From positions 51,790 through 115,789 of the forward strand of contig NZ_DDHJ01000025.1 in the NCBI RefSeq assembly GCF_002338065.1: 64,000 nt of DNA, read 5' to 3'. The DNA comes from Pseudomonas sp. UBA1879. GTDB taxonomy: Bacteria; Pseudomonadota; Gammaproteobacteria; Pseudomonadales; Pseudomonadaceae. Positions 53,998 through 62,369 of this stretch are shown here, one piece after another; position 1 is the stretch's first letter; every line of letters begins with the position of its first letter. The notes under the pieces were generated by a model. That model saw nothing but the letters and a program-made list of their open reading frames with translations, did no database searches and had not been told where the DNA came from. A program made the position numbers and the translations under genes.

Positions 53998-55040
53998 ATG
54001 CACCCAGCAAATCAGTGATCATCACAGGCGTCACCGGTCAGGACGGCGCCTACCTCACCCAGTTGCTTCTCGAAAAAGGCTACAAGGTCTACGGCACTTA
54101 TCGCCGTACGAGTTCGGTCAACTTTTGGCGCCTTGATGAAGTCGGCGCGTTGAATCACCCGAACCTGGAACTGGTCGAGCACGACCTGACCGACCTGGGC
54201 GCCAGCATTCGCCTGCTGCAGAAGGCCGAACCTTCCGAGATCTACAACCTGGCAGCCCAGAGCTTCGTTGGCGTGTCCTTCGAGCAACCGGTCACCACGG
54301 CAGAAATCACCGGCATCGGCGCAGTGAACCTGCTGGAAGCCATCCGTATCGTCAACCCGAAGATCCGCTTCTACCAGGCGTCCACCTCCGAGATGTTCGG
54401 CAAGGTGCAGCAGGTGCCTCAGACCGAAGCCACCGACTTCTACCCGCGCAGCCCTTACGGCGTGGCCAAGCTGTACGCCCACTGGATGACCATCAACTAC
54501 CGCGAGTCCTACGGGATCTTCGGTTCCAGCGGCATCCTGTTCAACCACGAGTCGCCACTGCGCGGCAAAGAATTCGTGACCCGCAAGATCACTGACGCTG
54601 TCGCCCGCATCTCGCTGGGTCAGCAGGACGTGCTCGAACTGGGCAACATGGACGCCAAGCGTGACTGGGGTTTCGCCAAGGAATACGTCGAAGGCATGTG
54701 GCGCATGCTGCAAGCTGACGAGCCGGACACCTTCGTCCTGGCGACCAACCGCACTGAAACCGTTCGCGACTTCGTGTCCATGGCATTCAAGGCCGTGAAC
54801 ATCGAACTGGAATGGAAAGGCAGTGCCGACAACGAGCACGGCATCGACACCAAGACCGGCAAGACCGTCATTCAGGTCAACCCGAAGTTCTACCGTCCTG
54901 CCGAAGTCGAATTGCTGATCGGCGATCCGGAAAAGGCCAAGCGCGTCCTCGGCTGGGAAGCCAAGACCACGCTGGAGCAGCTGTGTGACCTGATGGTCAA
55001 GAGCGACCTGGAACGCGTCAAGTCCGGCAAATCGTTCTGA
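53994..55040 (+). CDS. gmd: GDP-mannose 4,6-dehydratase
   Basis: Converts GDP-D-mannose to GDP-4-keto-6-deoxy-D-mannose, precursor of GDP-D-rhamnose, GDP-fucose and related sugars. The 348-residue SDR enzyme has the NADP motif GVTGQDGAYL and RRTSS. The catalytic set is ASTSEMFG and YGVAKLYAHW (Tyr-x3-Lys). The ATG overlaps the TolC-gene stop, so gmd is translationally coupled to a type I secretion operon, an unusual link. No rmd, fcl or other downstream enzyme is recognised in the window, so the final sugar is open; D-rhamnose is the common one in Pseudomonas. Confidence 0.95.
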   Translation: MNAPSKSVIITGVTGQDGAYLTQLLLEKGYKVYGTYRRTSSVNFWRLDEVGALNHPNLELVEHDLTDLGASIRLLQKAEPSEIYNLAAQSFVGVSFEQPVTTAEITGIGAVNLLEAIRIVNPKIRFYQASTSEMFGKVQQVPQTEATDFYPRSPYGVAKLYAHWMTINYRESYGIFGSSGILFNHESPLRGKEFVTRKITDAVARISLGQQDVLELGNMDAKRDWGFAKEYVEGMWRMLQADEPDTFVLATNRTETVRDFVSMAFKAVNIELEWKGSADNEHGIDTKTGKTVIQVNPKFYRPAEVELLIGDPEKAKRVLGWEAKTTLEQLCDLMVKSDLERVKSGKSF

Positions 55041-55107
55041 TCCGTCCGTGGCACCGGCAACGGTGCTGCGCATAGCCATGCGTTGATTTGGCTATATATA
55101 TAGAAGA

Positions 55108-55132
55108 GGCCGCGTACCCACGCGGCCTTTTT
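55108..55132 (+). terminator. Rho-independent terminator after gmd
   Basis: GGCCGCGT / ACGCGGCC (55108-55115 and 55120-55127) with a four-base loop, followed by TTTTTC. It closes the secretion-gmd operon, so the triple glycosyltransferase has its own transcript or depends on read-through. Confidence 0.9.
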
Positions 55133-55199
55133 CATTTCCGGCTCACGGCTTGAGGGCGAGTGTTCGGAATGCGCGGTCTGACCTGACAGACCTCATACA

Positions 55200-55355
55200 C
55201 CGGACGATCTGTCACGAAGCTTCAACAAACTCGGCGCCCCCGCTCTATCTCACCCCCCCAACGCATTAATCCCCCCTCAAATGAACCCCAACCCCCTCAA
55301 TCCCTCATATACCGCTGCCATTCTTTTTTTCAGTGATCGATAATCCCTCTTTTTC
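55200..55355 (+). other. C-rich, G-poor leader before the triple glycosyltransferase
   Basis: Part of the 342-nt gap 55041-55382. From about 55230 to 55325 the plus strand is strongly C-rich and G-poor (ctcaccccccca, atcccccctc, aaccccctcaatccc). It has the character of an unstructured leader or a Rho-loading site. No promoter is clearly visible. Confidence 0.5.
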
Positions 55356-55382
55356 ATGTTCACCTTCATCCCGGGCTTTTCA

Positions 55383-58300
55383 ATGCAGAATGAAGCACGC
55401 GTCACTATTCATCAGTTCGCCATCAGCGTCAGCGTGGGCGATGGCATCAGCAATGGCATGCTCCTGACCCGCAAACTGCTGCGTCAGGCGGGGGTCAACT
55501 CCGATATTTATTGCATCAAGCCCAACGAGCAAATGCAGGGCGACGTCCTGTGCATGGACGACTACCAGCCCGGCAGCGCCGATGCGTTGCTCGTTCACCA
55601 TGGCATTGGCAACCCGGTCGAAGGCTGGTTGCGAGACTTGCCCGAGCGCAAGTTCATGGTCTTTCACAACATCACGCCGGGCGAGCTGTTCCCGCCGGAT
55701 CACGCCATTCAACCGATGCTCGCCCATGGCTGGGAGCAGGTGGACACCTGGAGGCACTGGCTGACCGGCAGCATCGCCGATTCCCAGCAAAACCTTCAGG
55801 AACTGCTGCAGCGCGGCTACTCCACCGAAAATTCCACCGAAATCCCGCTGTTGGTCGACCTCGAACGCATCGAGCCCCACGCCATCAAGCGCAATGACCT
55901 CCCGCGCCCGTTCACGCTGTTGTTCGTCGGCCGCATCATGCCGCACAAGAACCAGCTGGGCGTGGTCGAGGCCTTCGCGCAGTTGCTGCGTCGCTCCCAT
56001 GTGCCGCTGCACTTGTACATCGTGGGCGGCTTCACGGTCATGGATTACAAGGACCGGATCGAGAAACGCATCGCCGAACTGGGCATTGGCGCGTTCGTCA
56101 GTCTGACCGGCAAGGTCGACGACGACACCCTGAATGCCCTGTATGCCCGCAGCGACCTGTTCGTCTCCCTCAGCCATCACGAAGGCTTCGGCATGCCGCT
56201 GATCGAGGCCATGGCCCATGACCTGCCGGTACTGGCGTACGACGCGCCGTCCAGCAACGTGACCCACACCCTCGCGGGCGCCGGGCTGCTGATCAACAAC
56301 GATGACCCGCAAGTGGTCGCGGCCACGATCATGCAGCTGATGGAAAACCCTGCACTGCGCCGCCATCTCAAGCGTCGCGGCGCCGAACGCCTGCACGAAT
56401 TCGCCTACCAGCACCTGTACGATCGCCTCAGTGCATTCCTCAGTCGTTTCGACCTGCACCTGCCGCAGCACAGTTTTGAAAAGCGCGCGCCGCAGCTCAA
56501 CGTCGATTACCGCATCGAAGGCCCCTTCGACAGCACCTACAGCCTCGCGCTGGTCAACCGTGAGCTGGGTCGCGCCCTGGCAGAGAACGGTCATCGCGTG
56601 GCCCTGCGTGCCACCGAGGGGCCGGGGCCGATTCCGGTCGATCCTGAATTCCTCGCCGCCAACCCCGATTGCGCTGCTCTGCATGACCGTGCCGAACGCC
56701 CGGCCAGCAACGTGTTGCGCTTGATGTATCCGCCCCGTGTCAGCGACATGGCCGGTGATTTCAACGTTGTGTCCTGCTACGGCTGGGAGGAGTCCTGCCT
56801 GCCGCAAGCCTTCGTTCACGACTTCAACCACCAGGCGCACCTCGTCACCAGCATGTCCAGTTGGGTGACCCGCACGCTGATCGACAACGGCGTGACAACG
56901 CCGATCATTACCGTGGGCCTCGGCGCCGACCACATCCTGCGAGCCGACATCGACGCCTCGACCTTGCCGCCTCTGCCGAGCGCCACCCCTGAACGCCTGA
57001 AGCTGCTGCACGTCTCGTCGTGCTTCCCGCGCAAAGGCGTGGACGTGCTGCTCAAGGCCTACGGCCAGGCGTTCAGCGCCGAGGACGCCGTGGTCCTGAT
57101 CATCAAGACCTTCCCGAACCCGCATCACAACATCGCGCAACAGGTGAAGGACTGGGCCTCGGCGCTGCCGTCTGCGCCTGCGGTCGAGTTGATCGTTCAG
57201 GATTTGCCGGATTCCGCCATGCGCGCGCTGTACACCTTGGGCGACGTGCTGATCGCGCCATCCCGTGGCGAAGGCTTCGGCCTGCCGTTGGCCGAAGCGA
57301 TGCTGCACAACCTGCCGGTGGTCACGACAGGGCAGGGCGGTCAGTCGGATTTCTGCACCCCTGACACCGCCTGGCTCATCGACTACCGCTACGAACGCGC
57401 GCGCACGCACCTCGAAGCGGCGGCCTCGGTGTGGTTCGAGCCGAGCGCCGACCACCTGGCGAGCCTGCTGGGTGAATTCCACGACGCCTGGAAAAACGGC
57501 AAATTCGCGGCGTATATCGGTCAACGGGTCGAAGCGGCCGACGCGCTGATTCGCAGCCGCTTCACCTGGTCGGCAGTCGCCAAGGCCATGGTCCAGGCCA
57601 TCGAAACCGCGCAACAACAGCCGCTGCTGAAGAAAGCGCCGAAGATGGGCAGCGTGACCACCTGGAACAGCGCCTGCGGCATCGCCACCTACAGCACCAA
57701 ATTGCTGGAGCCGTCGTTCGGTGAAGAATGCCTCGTGTTCGCCAACGACGACGCGATCCTCACGGCGGGGGATCAAGATCATGTCCAGCGCTGCTGGAGC
57801 GCGGGCGCGACCGACACGCTGGATCGCCTGAAAGCGGCCGTCGAAACGTCCGGGGTCGATACCCTGTTGCTGCAATTCAACTTCTCGTTCTTCGGCATCA
57901 AACCCTTCGCCAGCTTCCTCGACTGGGCCCATAACCGGGGCATTCGCACGCTGGTGGTGTTCCATTCCACCGCCGACGTGATGCACGGCGAAGAGCTCAG
58001 AACCCTGCGCGACATGCGCGAATCCCTCGCGGGCTGCGAGCGTCTGCTGGTGCACAGCGTCGGCGACCTCAACCGCCTCAAGGATTTCGGCCTCAACGAC
58101 AACCTGCTGATGTTCCCCCACGGCGTCATCGACACCCCGCCGCCGGCACCCGGCCCGCGTCAGTTGGCGGCGAACCTGAAAGGCAAAACCATCATCGCCA
58201 GCTACGGCTTCCTGCTGCCCCACAAAGGCACGCCGGAATTGATCGAGGCCTTCGCGATGCTTGCGCAAAAAGACAAGTCGCTGCACCTGCTGCTGGTCAA

Positions 58301-58730
58301 CGCGCAGTACCCGGTTCCAGCCTCGGCTGAACTGGCCGAAAGCTGCCGCCAGCGCATTGCGCAATCGGATTTATCCGGACGAGTGACGCTGATCACTGAC
58401 TTCCTTTCGGATGAAGAGTCTCTGGCCTGGCTGGGCATGGCCGATGCCATTGTCTTCCCGTACCAACACACGCAGGAATCTTCCAGCGCGGCCGTACGAT
58501 GGGGCCTCAGCACCGGTCGTCCGGTTCTCTGCACGCCATTGTCGATTTTCGAGGATGTGTCCGATGCTGTTACATTTTTGCCGGGCACTGATAGCGAGGC
58601 GCTATCGAAAGGCATCAGGGCCGAATTAGACGCATCGCCCCGTGCCAAGCAGGAAATCTGGCTGAAAAACCATGGCTGGAGTGCCGTATCCGCTCGTCTG
58701 AACAACGTGTTGCGCGCTCTATCGGCGTAA
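55383..58730 (+). CDS. Triple-module GT4 glycosyltransferase
   Basis: A 1115-residue fusion of three GT-B, GT4-like modules. Module 1 is residues about 1-360 (LLFVGRIMPHKNQLGVVEAF, SHHEGFGMPLIEAMAHDLPV). Module 2 is about 370-750 (LLHVSSCFPRKGVDVLLKAY, PSRGEGFGLPLAEAMLHNLP). Module 3 is about 755-1115 (TWNSACGIATYSTKLLEPSF, IIASYGFLLPHKGTPELIEA); it lacks the EGFG...E motif and has FPYQHTQESSSAAVRW instead. The ATG at 55383 (MQNEARVTIHQF) or at 55356 may start it; neither has a clear ribosome-binding site. It follows gmd and precedes the DUF4214 gene. It could make a rhamnan O-chain (three fused Wbp-like activities) or glycosylate the secreted protein. Confidence 0.9.
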   Translation: MQNEARVTIHQFAISVSVGDGISNGMLLTRKLLRQAGVNSDIYCIKPNEQMQGDVLCMDDYQPGSADALLVHHGIGNPVEGWLRDLPERKFMVFHNITPGELFPPDHAIQPMLAHGWEQVDTWRHWLTGSIADSQQNLQELLQRGYSTENSTEIPLLVDLERIEPHAIKRNDLPRPFTLLFVGRIMPHKNQLGVVEAFAQLLRRSHVPLHLYIVGGFTVMDYKDRIEKRIAELGIGAFVSLTGKVDDDTLNALYARSDLFVSLSHHEGFGMPLIEAMAHDLPVLAYDAPSSNVTHTLAGAGLLINNDDPQVVAATIMQLMENPALRRHLKRRGAERLHEFAYQHLYDRLSAFLSRFDLHLPQHSFEKRAPQLNVDYRIEGPFDSTYSLALVNRELGRALAENGHRVALRATEGPGPIPVDPEFLAANPDCAALHDRAERPASNVLRLMYPPRVSDMAGDFNVVSCYGWEESCLPQAFVHDFNHQAHLVTSMSSWVTRTLIDNGVTTPIITVGLGADHILRADIDASTLPPLPSATPERLKLLHVSSCFPRKGVDVLLKAYGQAFSAEDAVVLIIKTFPNPHHNIAQQVKDWASALPSAPAVELIVQDLPDSAMRALYTLGDVLIAPSRGEGFGLPLAEAMLHNLPVVTTGQGGQSDFCTPDTAWLIDYRYERARTHLEAAASVWFEPSADHLASLLGEFHDAWKNGKFAAYIGQRVEAADALIRSRFTWSAVAKAMVQAIETAQQQPLLKKAPKMGSVTTWNSACGIATYSTKLLEPSFGEECLVFANDDAILTAGDQDHVQRCWSAGATDTLDRLKAAVETSGVDTLLLQFNFSFFGIKPFASFLDWAHNRGIRTLVVFHSTADVMHGEELRTLRDMRESLAGCERLLVHSVGDLNRLKDFGLNDNLLMFPHGVIDTPPPAPGPRQLAANLKGKTIIASYGFLLPHKGTPELIEAFAMLAQKDKSLHLLLVNAQYPVPASAELAESCRQRIAQSDLSGRVTLITDFLSDEESLAWLGMADAIVFPYQHTQESSSAAVRWGLSTGRPVLCTPLSIFEDVSDAVTFLPGTDSEALSKGIRAELDASPRAKQEIWLKNHGWSAVSARLNNVLRALSA

Positions 58731-58827
58731 ATTCACGGAACTTTAGGCTACGGAAAATAACGAAACTTCCTACTGACCCAATCAAGAAAGCCCTATGGAC
58801 TTTCATAAAAAAGATGGATCGTGGCTA

Positions 58828-58857
58828 TTGTTTCGCCGCTATTTTGACATGTATGAT
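58828..58857 (+). promoter_or_regulatory. Possible promoter of the DUF4214 gene
   Basis: TTGTTT (58828-58833) and TATGAT (58852-58857) with an 18-nt spacer. It would give a 5' leader of about 200 nt. A TTGACA at about 58844 has no good -10 partner. Confidence 0.35.
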
Positions 58858-58869
58858 CGGCGCGCAATC

Positions 58870-59064
58870 GTCAGTTATCTGTCTGAAGAGCTTTGAAAAA
58901 ATGCTTGGGTCAGTAGCAGACGGCAGGGTTAGCGAATGATCGCTGACTTCCCATAAAGGGGGCCACGGCCCGCTGGGACGTGGCAACAGGCTTAGGCCGA
59001 CGGGCCTTCTATCCGAACGGATGCCTGAGTGTCGATATCGACTCATATTGGAGATGAAAACGTA
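58870..59064 (+). promoter_or_regulatory. Structured 5' leader of the DUF4214 gene
   Basis: Several stems can form. GCCAC (58962-58966) pairs with GTGGC (58980-58984). GGCCCG (58967-58972) pairs with CGGGCC (59001-59006), which competes with the first stem. ATCC-gaac-GGAT lies at 59011-59022. A perfect 12-bp palindrome GTCGATATCGAC (59031-59042) ends 7 nt before the GGAGA ribosome-binding site. The leader may affect stability or translation. It does not match a riboswitch I can name. Confidence 0.4.
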
Positions 59065-60873
59065 ATGGCTATCACGACTGCACAGATTCAACAGCTTTAT
59101 GTGGCCTACCTGGGCCGTGCTGCCGACAAGGCTGGTCTGGACTACTGGGCTGACCAACTGAACACCGTTCCAGCCAAGCTGACTCTGGACGACCTGCGCG
59201 CTAACTTCGTTAACGAGCAACCAGAATACAAAGCTATCTACGGCGGTCTGACTCGCGAAGACGCCGTTGTTAAGATCTACAACAACCTCTTCGGTCGCGC
59301 TCCTGATGCAGATGGCCTGGCCTACTGGACTACCGGTGGCGGCGCTTCCGTCAACGCTGACCTGCTGTTGACTGCTTTCGTCAACGGTGCTGCCTCGGCG
59401 GACGCTCAAGTCGTTGCTAACAAGGTTTTGGTTTCTGAAGTTTACACTTCGACAGCTGCCGGCCAGTACACAGCCGCTGACGCCAAGGCAGTGATTGCTG
59501 ACGTTAACGGTAGCAACACTAGCGTGACTGACGCACTGGGCAAGCTGACTGACGGTTCGCTGAGTGGGATTGCTGTTCCTGCCGCTGTTGCCGCTCTTAA
59601 AGCTGACGCTGCCGCTGATGCTGCCGTGACCGCCTATCAAACCAACAAGTTGGCCGACATCAGCGCTTTGGCAAAAGAACTGACTGCTCTGACTGTTACC
59701 AATGACAAAGCTGGTCTGATCTCCAACGTGAACATCACTGTCGACAACACCAGCACATACGCTGGTTTGAAAGCAGCGATCGATACTGGCATTGATACTG
59801 CTAAAACTGGCCTGGACACTAAGGCACTGACCAGCACTGTAGCTACCGATACTTCGGATCTGGCTACCGCCCGTACTAACTATCTGACTGATAGCACGTT
59901 GTCTAAAGAGCAACAAACCGCTGCCCAAGCAAACATCAATGCATATGACGCAGCCGTCAAAGCAGTTGCTGCTAACCAAGGCGCGGCTGATGGTGATGTT
60001 ACTCAAGCTCAGACTACCTTTGCTGCCTATGCAAATAACGATGCCAACAAAGCTACTTACGCTGCTGCTGTGAAGGCTGCTGGTCTGGCTGATGGTACGA
60101 CTACCACCACCATCTTCAATACTCTGGTCGACGCTAAAACTACTTCTGCCCAGATCGATACCATCACCAAGGCATTCGCTGGCATTTCGGCCTTTGATTC
60201 CGTGAAGACTGTTACTGCTCTGGAGCATTCGCAAGCAGTTGCTCAAGCTTCGTTTGACAAGGCCAATGCCGCTTTGACGAACGCTGATGGTGATGATGAT
60301 GACACTACGCTGACCACTGGCGACGCTTACAAAGCTGCCTACGACAAGCTGGCTGCTGACACCGCAAAACTGAATGCTTCGAAGTCGGTTGACGCGTTTG
60401 TTGCTAAATACGGTTCGCTGGACAATGCGTACACTGCTTTGACTAAAGCAGCTTCGAATTCTCAAGCAGCAGTAGACGACAACAAGGCCTTGCTTCCAGC
60501 TACAAACGGTGCTGGCACTGACGACAAAGCTGACGTTTTCTTCTTCCCAAGCAAAGTCGCACAGACTAATGACTTCGGGATCAAGTTCGGCACTGGCGAC
60601 TCTCTGTATCTCGGCGAAGGTTACACGCTGGGTACTGCTACCGTTGATGCTTCTGGTCACCTGGTTGGTGGTAACAACAACGCTCTGGAAGTGTTCTTCG
60701 TCAAAGATGGTACCGATGTTAAGGCAGTAGTTGAAACTACCGCTTTCGGTAGCTCGACTGCCGTGCTGGCGACTGCTAACGCTACCGACAACGCTGCCGT
60801 CATCACCCTGACCGGCGTTACCGACGTTTCGCAAGTTACCTTCGCGAACGGCGTTATCTCCCACGTAGCTTAA
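59065..60873 (+). CDS. DUF4214-domain secreted surface protein, probable type I secretion substrate
   Basis: A 602-residue protein with no Cys, rich in Ala, Thr, Asp and Val. Residues about 1-130 hold DUF4214-type repeats (QIQQLYVAYLGRAADKAGLD, VKIYNNLFGRAPDADGLAYW), found in S-layer-like and type I secreted proteins. Residues about 130-480 are helical Ala/Thr-rich repeats. The last 110 residues are beta-rich (ADVFFFPSKVAQTNDFGIKF, GDSLYLGEGYTLG) and end VTFANGVISHVA, consistent with a C-terminal secretion signal; there is no Sec leader. GGAGA at 59050-59054 supports the ATG at 59065. Many Ala and Thr codons end in T (gct, act), unlike its neighbours, suggesting high expression or foreign origin. 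A strong terminator follows. Confidence 0.85.
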   Translation: MAITTAQIQQLYVAYLGRAADKAGLDYWADQLNTVPAKLTLDDLRANFVNEQPEYKAIYGGLTREDAVVKIYNNLFGRAPDADGLAYWTTGGGASVNADLLLTAFVNGAASADAQVVANKVLVSEVYTSTAAGQYTAADAKAVIADVNGSNTSVTDALGKLTDGSLSGIAVPAAVAALKADAAADAAVTAYQTNKLADISALAKELTALTVTNDKAGLISNVNITVDNTSTYAGLKAAIDTGIDTAKTGLDTKALTSTVATDTSDLATARTNYLTDSTLSKEQQTAAQANINAYDAAVKAVAANQGAADGDVTQAQTTFAAYANNDANKATYAAAVKAAGLADGTTTTTIFNTLVDAKTTSAQIDTITKAFAGISAFDSVKTVTALEHSQAVAQASFDKANAALTNADGDDDDTTLTTGDAYKAAYDKLAADTAKLNASKSVDAFVAKYGSLDNAYTALTKAASNSQAAVDDNKALLPATNGAGTDDKADVFFFPSKVAQTNDFGIKFGTGDSLYLGEGYTLGTATVDASGHLVGGNNNALEVFFVKDGTDVKAVVETTAFGSSTAVLATANATDNAAVITLTGVTDVSQVTFANGVISHVA

Positions 60874-60928
60874 TCGCCTCGTGAGTGATAACTGCGATGG
60901 GCTTCGGCTCATCGCAGGCTGATCTCAA

Positions 60929-60957
60929 AAACCCGCCCCTTAAAAGGCGGGTTTTTT
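60929..60957 (+). terminator. Rho-independent terminator after the DUF4214 gene
   Basis: AACCCGCC / GGCGGGTT (60930-60937 and 60946-60953) with an 8-nt loop, followed by TTTT. It lies about 55 nt after the stop. The rest of the gap to 61183 holds a perfect TATAAT at 61023-61028 that may serve the acyltransferase gene. Confidence 0.92.
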
Positions 60958-61183
60958 ATCGCCTGCCAAAAATCCCATCCCACTTCCAAGACTTTTCACG
61001 TGTCGCCTGTCCTCCTGCGCTCTATAATCCCCGTCCATTAGCGCCCAGGGAATCTGCTTCATGCCTTGTCGCCGACTTCCGCCTAGCCTGTCGGACGTTT
61101 CCAACGACTCTGCCTGTCAGCACACACCCCGCGGGATGCGACGTTTAAAAAACCAATAATGAGCGTGTCCAGGGAGATTCAGC

Positions 61184-62287
61184 GTGAAAGGGACTTCGAA
61201 GATTGTCTTCGCCAATCAATTGCGAGGCGTTGCGGCGTTGTTGGTGGTGCTTTCGCACCTGTGCTGCGTGTTCTGGGGCGGAAAGGCGACCGTGGCGGCC
61301 TACACTGGCGCGCTGCCCGCGGAAGGCGATCAACCCTGGTTCAGTGCCTACATCAACGGCGAATACTGGAACTCGGGCGTGTTGGGCGTCGCCATCTTCT
61401 TCACCATCAGCGGCTTCGTCATTCCCATGTCGCTGCACCACACCGACCGGCTCAAATTCATCGCCGCGCGGTGCTTTCGGATCTATCCCACGTATATCGC
61501 GGGTCTTTGCCTGGCGTTGGCGGCGGTCTGGTTGTCCTGCCAGTACTGGGGCAAGCCGTTCATGTGGGATTTCGGCACCGTGCTGCGCAACATGCTGCTG
61601 ATCCACACCCTGACCGGCACGCCTTCGGTGGACCTGGTCAACTGGACGCTGGCCATCGAACTCAAGTTCTACCTGCTTGCCGCCTTGGGCGCGCCCTTGA
61701 TTCTGGCCGGTCGGGTGTGGCCGCTGATTGCAGTGTCGGCGGTGGTGTACGTGGTGAACCGTTACGCCCACACGGCGCTGGGTACTGAGCTGATGTTCGT
61801 GACGTTCATGTTCATCGGGGTGCTGTTCAACTACCTGTTCAATGGGCTGATCAGCGTGGCGCGTTTCTACCTCGCGTTGCTGGTGATTCTCGGGTTGTTC
61901 ATCGCCGGATGGGGTGCGACGCCCTGGCCGGACATTTTCTGGATCGTGGCGCCGAGCTACGTGTATGGCATGTTGATCTTCGGCGCAGCGTACTTCGCCC
62001 GGAACCACTTCCGCCGTTTTCGTCCGCTGGATTTCCTCGCCGACATCAGTTACCCGCTGTACATCGTGCACTCGCTGGTCGGCTATTCGGTGATGCGCGT
62101 GCTGTTCGATCACGGCCTTAAACTGCGTTTCGTTGCGCCGATCACCGCGGCAACGGTGATCGGTGCAGCGCTGATTATTCACCTGTTGGTGGAGCGGCCT
62201 TCAATTGCCATCGGCAAGACCTTCAAGAAGTCGTCGCGTGTGCCAACGCCCGCTGCGCCGACCTCGCAAACCCGGCCTGCCGCGTAG
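61184..62287 (+). CDS. OafA-type acyltransferase (acyltransferase 3 family)
   Basis: A 367-residue inner-membrane acyltransferase with about ten helices. The conserved start is NQLRGVAALLVVLSHLCCVF (the SH of the family's catalytic His region), followed by VAIFFTISGFVIPMSLHHTD and KFIAARCFRIYPTYIAGLCL (R-x10-type motif). It starts at GTG 61184 after AGGGAGA. It sits between the DUF4214 protein and an ABC-2 permease, suggesting acylation of a glycan made in this block. Confidence 0.88.
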   Translation: MKGTSKIVFANQLRGVAALLVVLSHLCCVFWGGKATVAAYTGALPAEGDQPWFSAYINGEYWNSGVLGVAIFFTISGFVIPMSLHHTDRLKFIAARCFRIYPTYIAGLCLALAAVWLSCQYWGKPFMWDFGTVLRNMLLIHTLTGTPSVDLVNWTLAIELKFYLLAALGAPLILAGRVWPLIAVSAVVYVVNRYAHTALGTELMFVTFMFIGVLFNYLFNGLISVARFYLALLVILGLFIAGWGATPWPDIFWIVAPSYVYGMLIFGAAYFARNHFRRFRPLDFLADISYPLYIVHSLVGYSVMRVLFDHGLKLRFVAPITAATVIGAALIIHLLVERPSIAIGKTFKKSSRVPTPAAPTSQTRPAA

Positions 62288-62369
62288 CGCTCCGGGCGTC
62301 GCAGCGGGTGTTTTTATGGGGGCAGAGTGCGTATCCTCTGCTCCTTCTTTTTGTACCGGATTTGTCTGA

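Noticed and set aside
55380..58364. A 994-codon open frame on the minus strand opposite the triple glycosyltransferase
   Set aside because: The plus strand has three recognisable GT4 modules; the antisense frame is a by-product of GC-rich third positions and shows no domain.
58920..59025. c-di-GMP (GEMM-I) riboswitch in the DUF4214 leader
   Set aside because: gggacgtggcaac superficially resembles the GEMM core, but the GNRA-loop stem and the tetraloop receptor are not found in the expected places.
58825..60912. A 695-codon Ser/Val-rich open frame opposite the DUF4214 gene
   Set aside because: It mirrors the repetitive Ala/Thr codons of the sense gene, spans that gene's leader and has no recognisable motif or ribosome-binding site.
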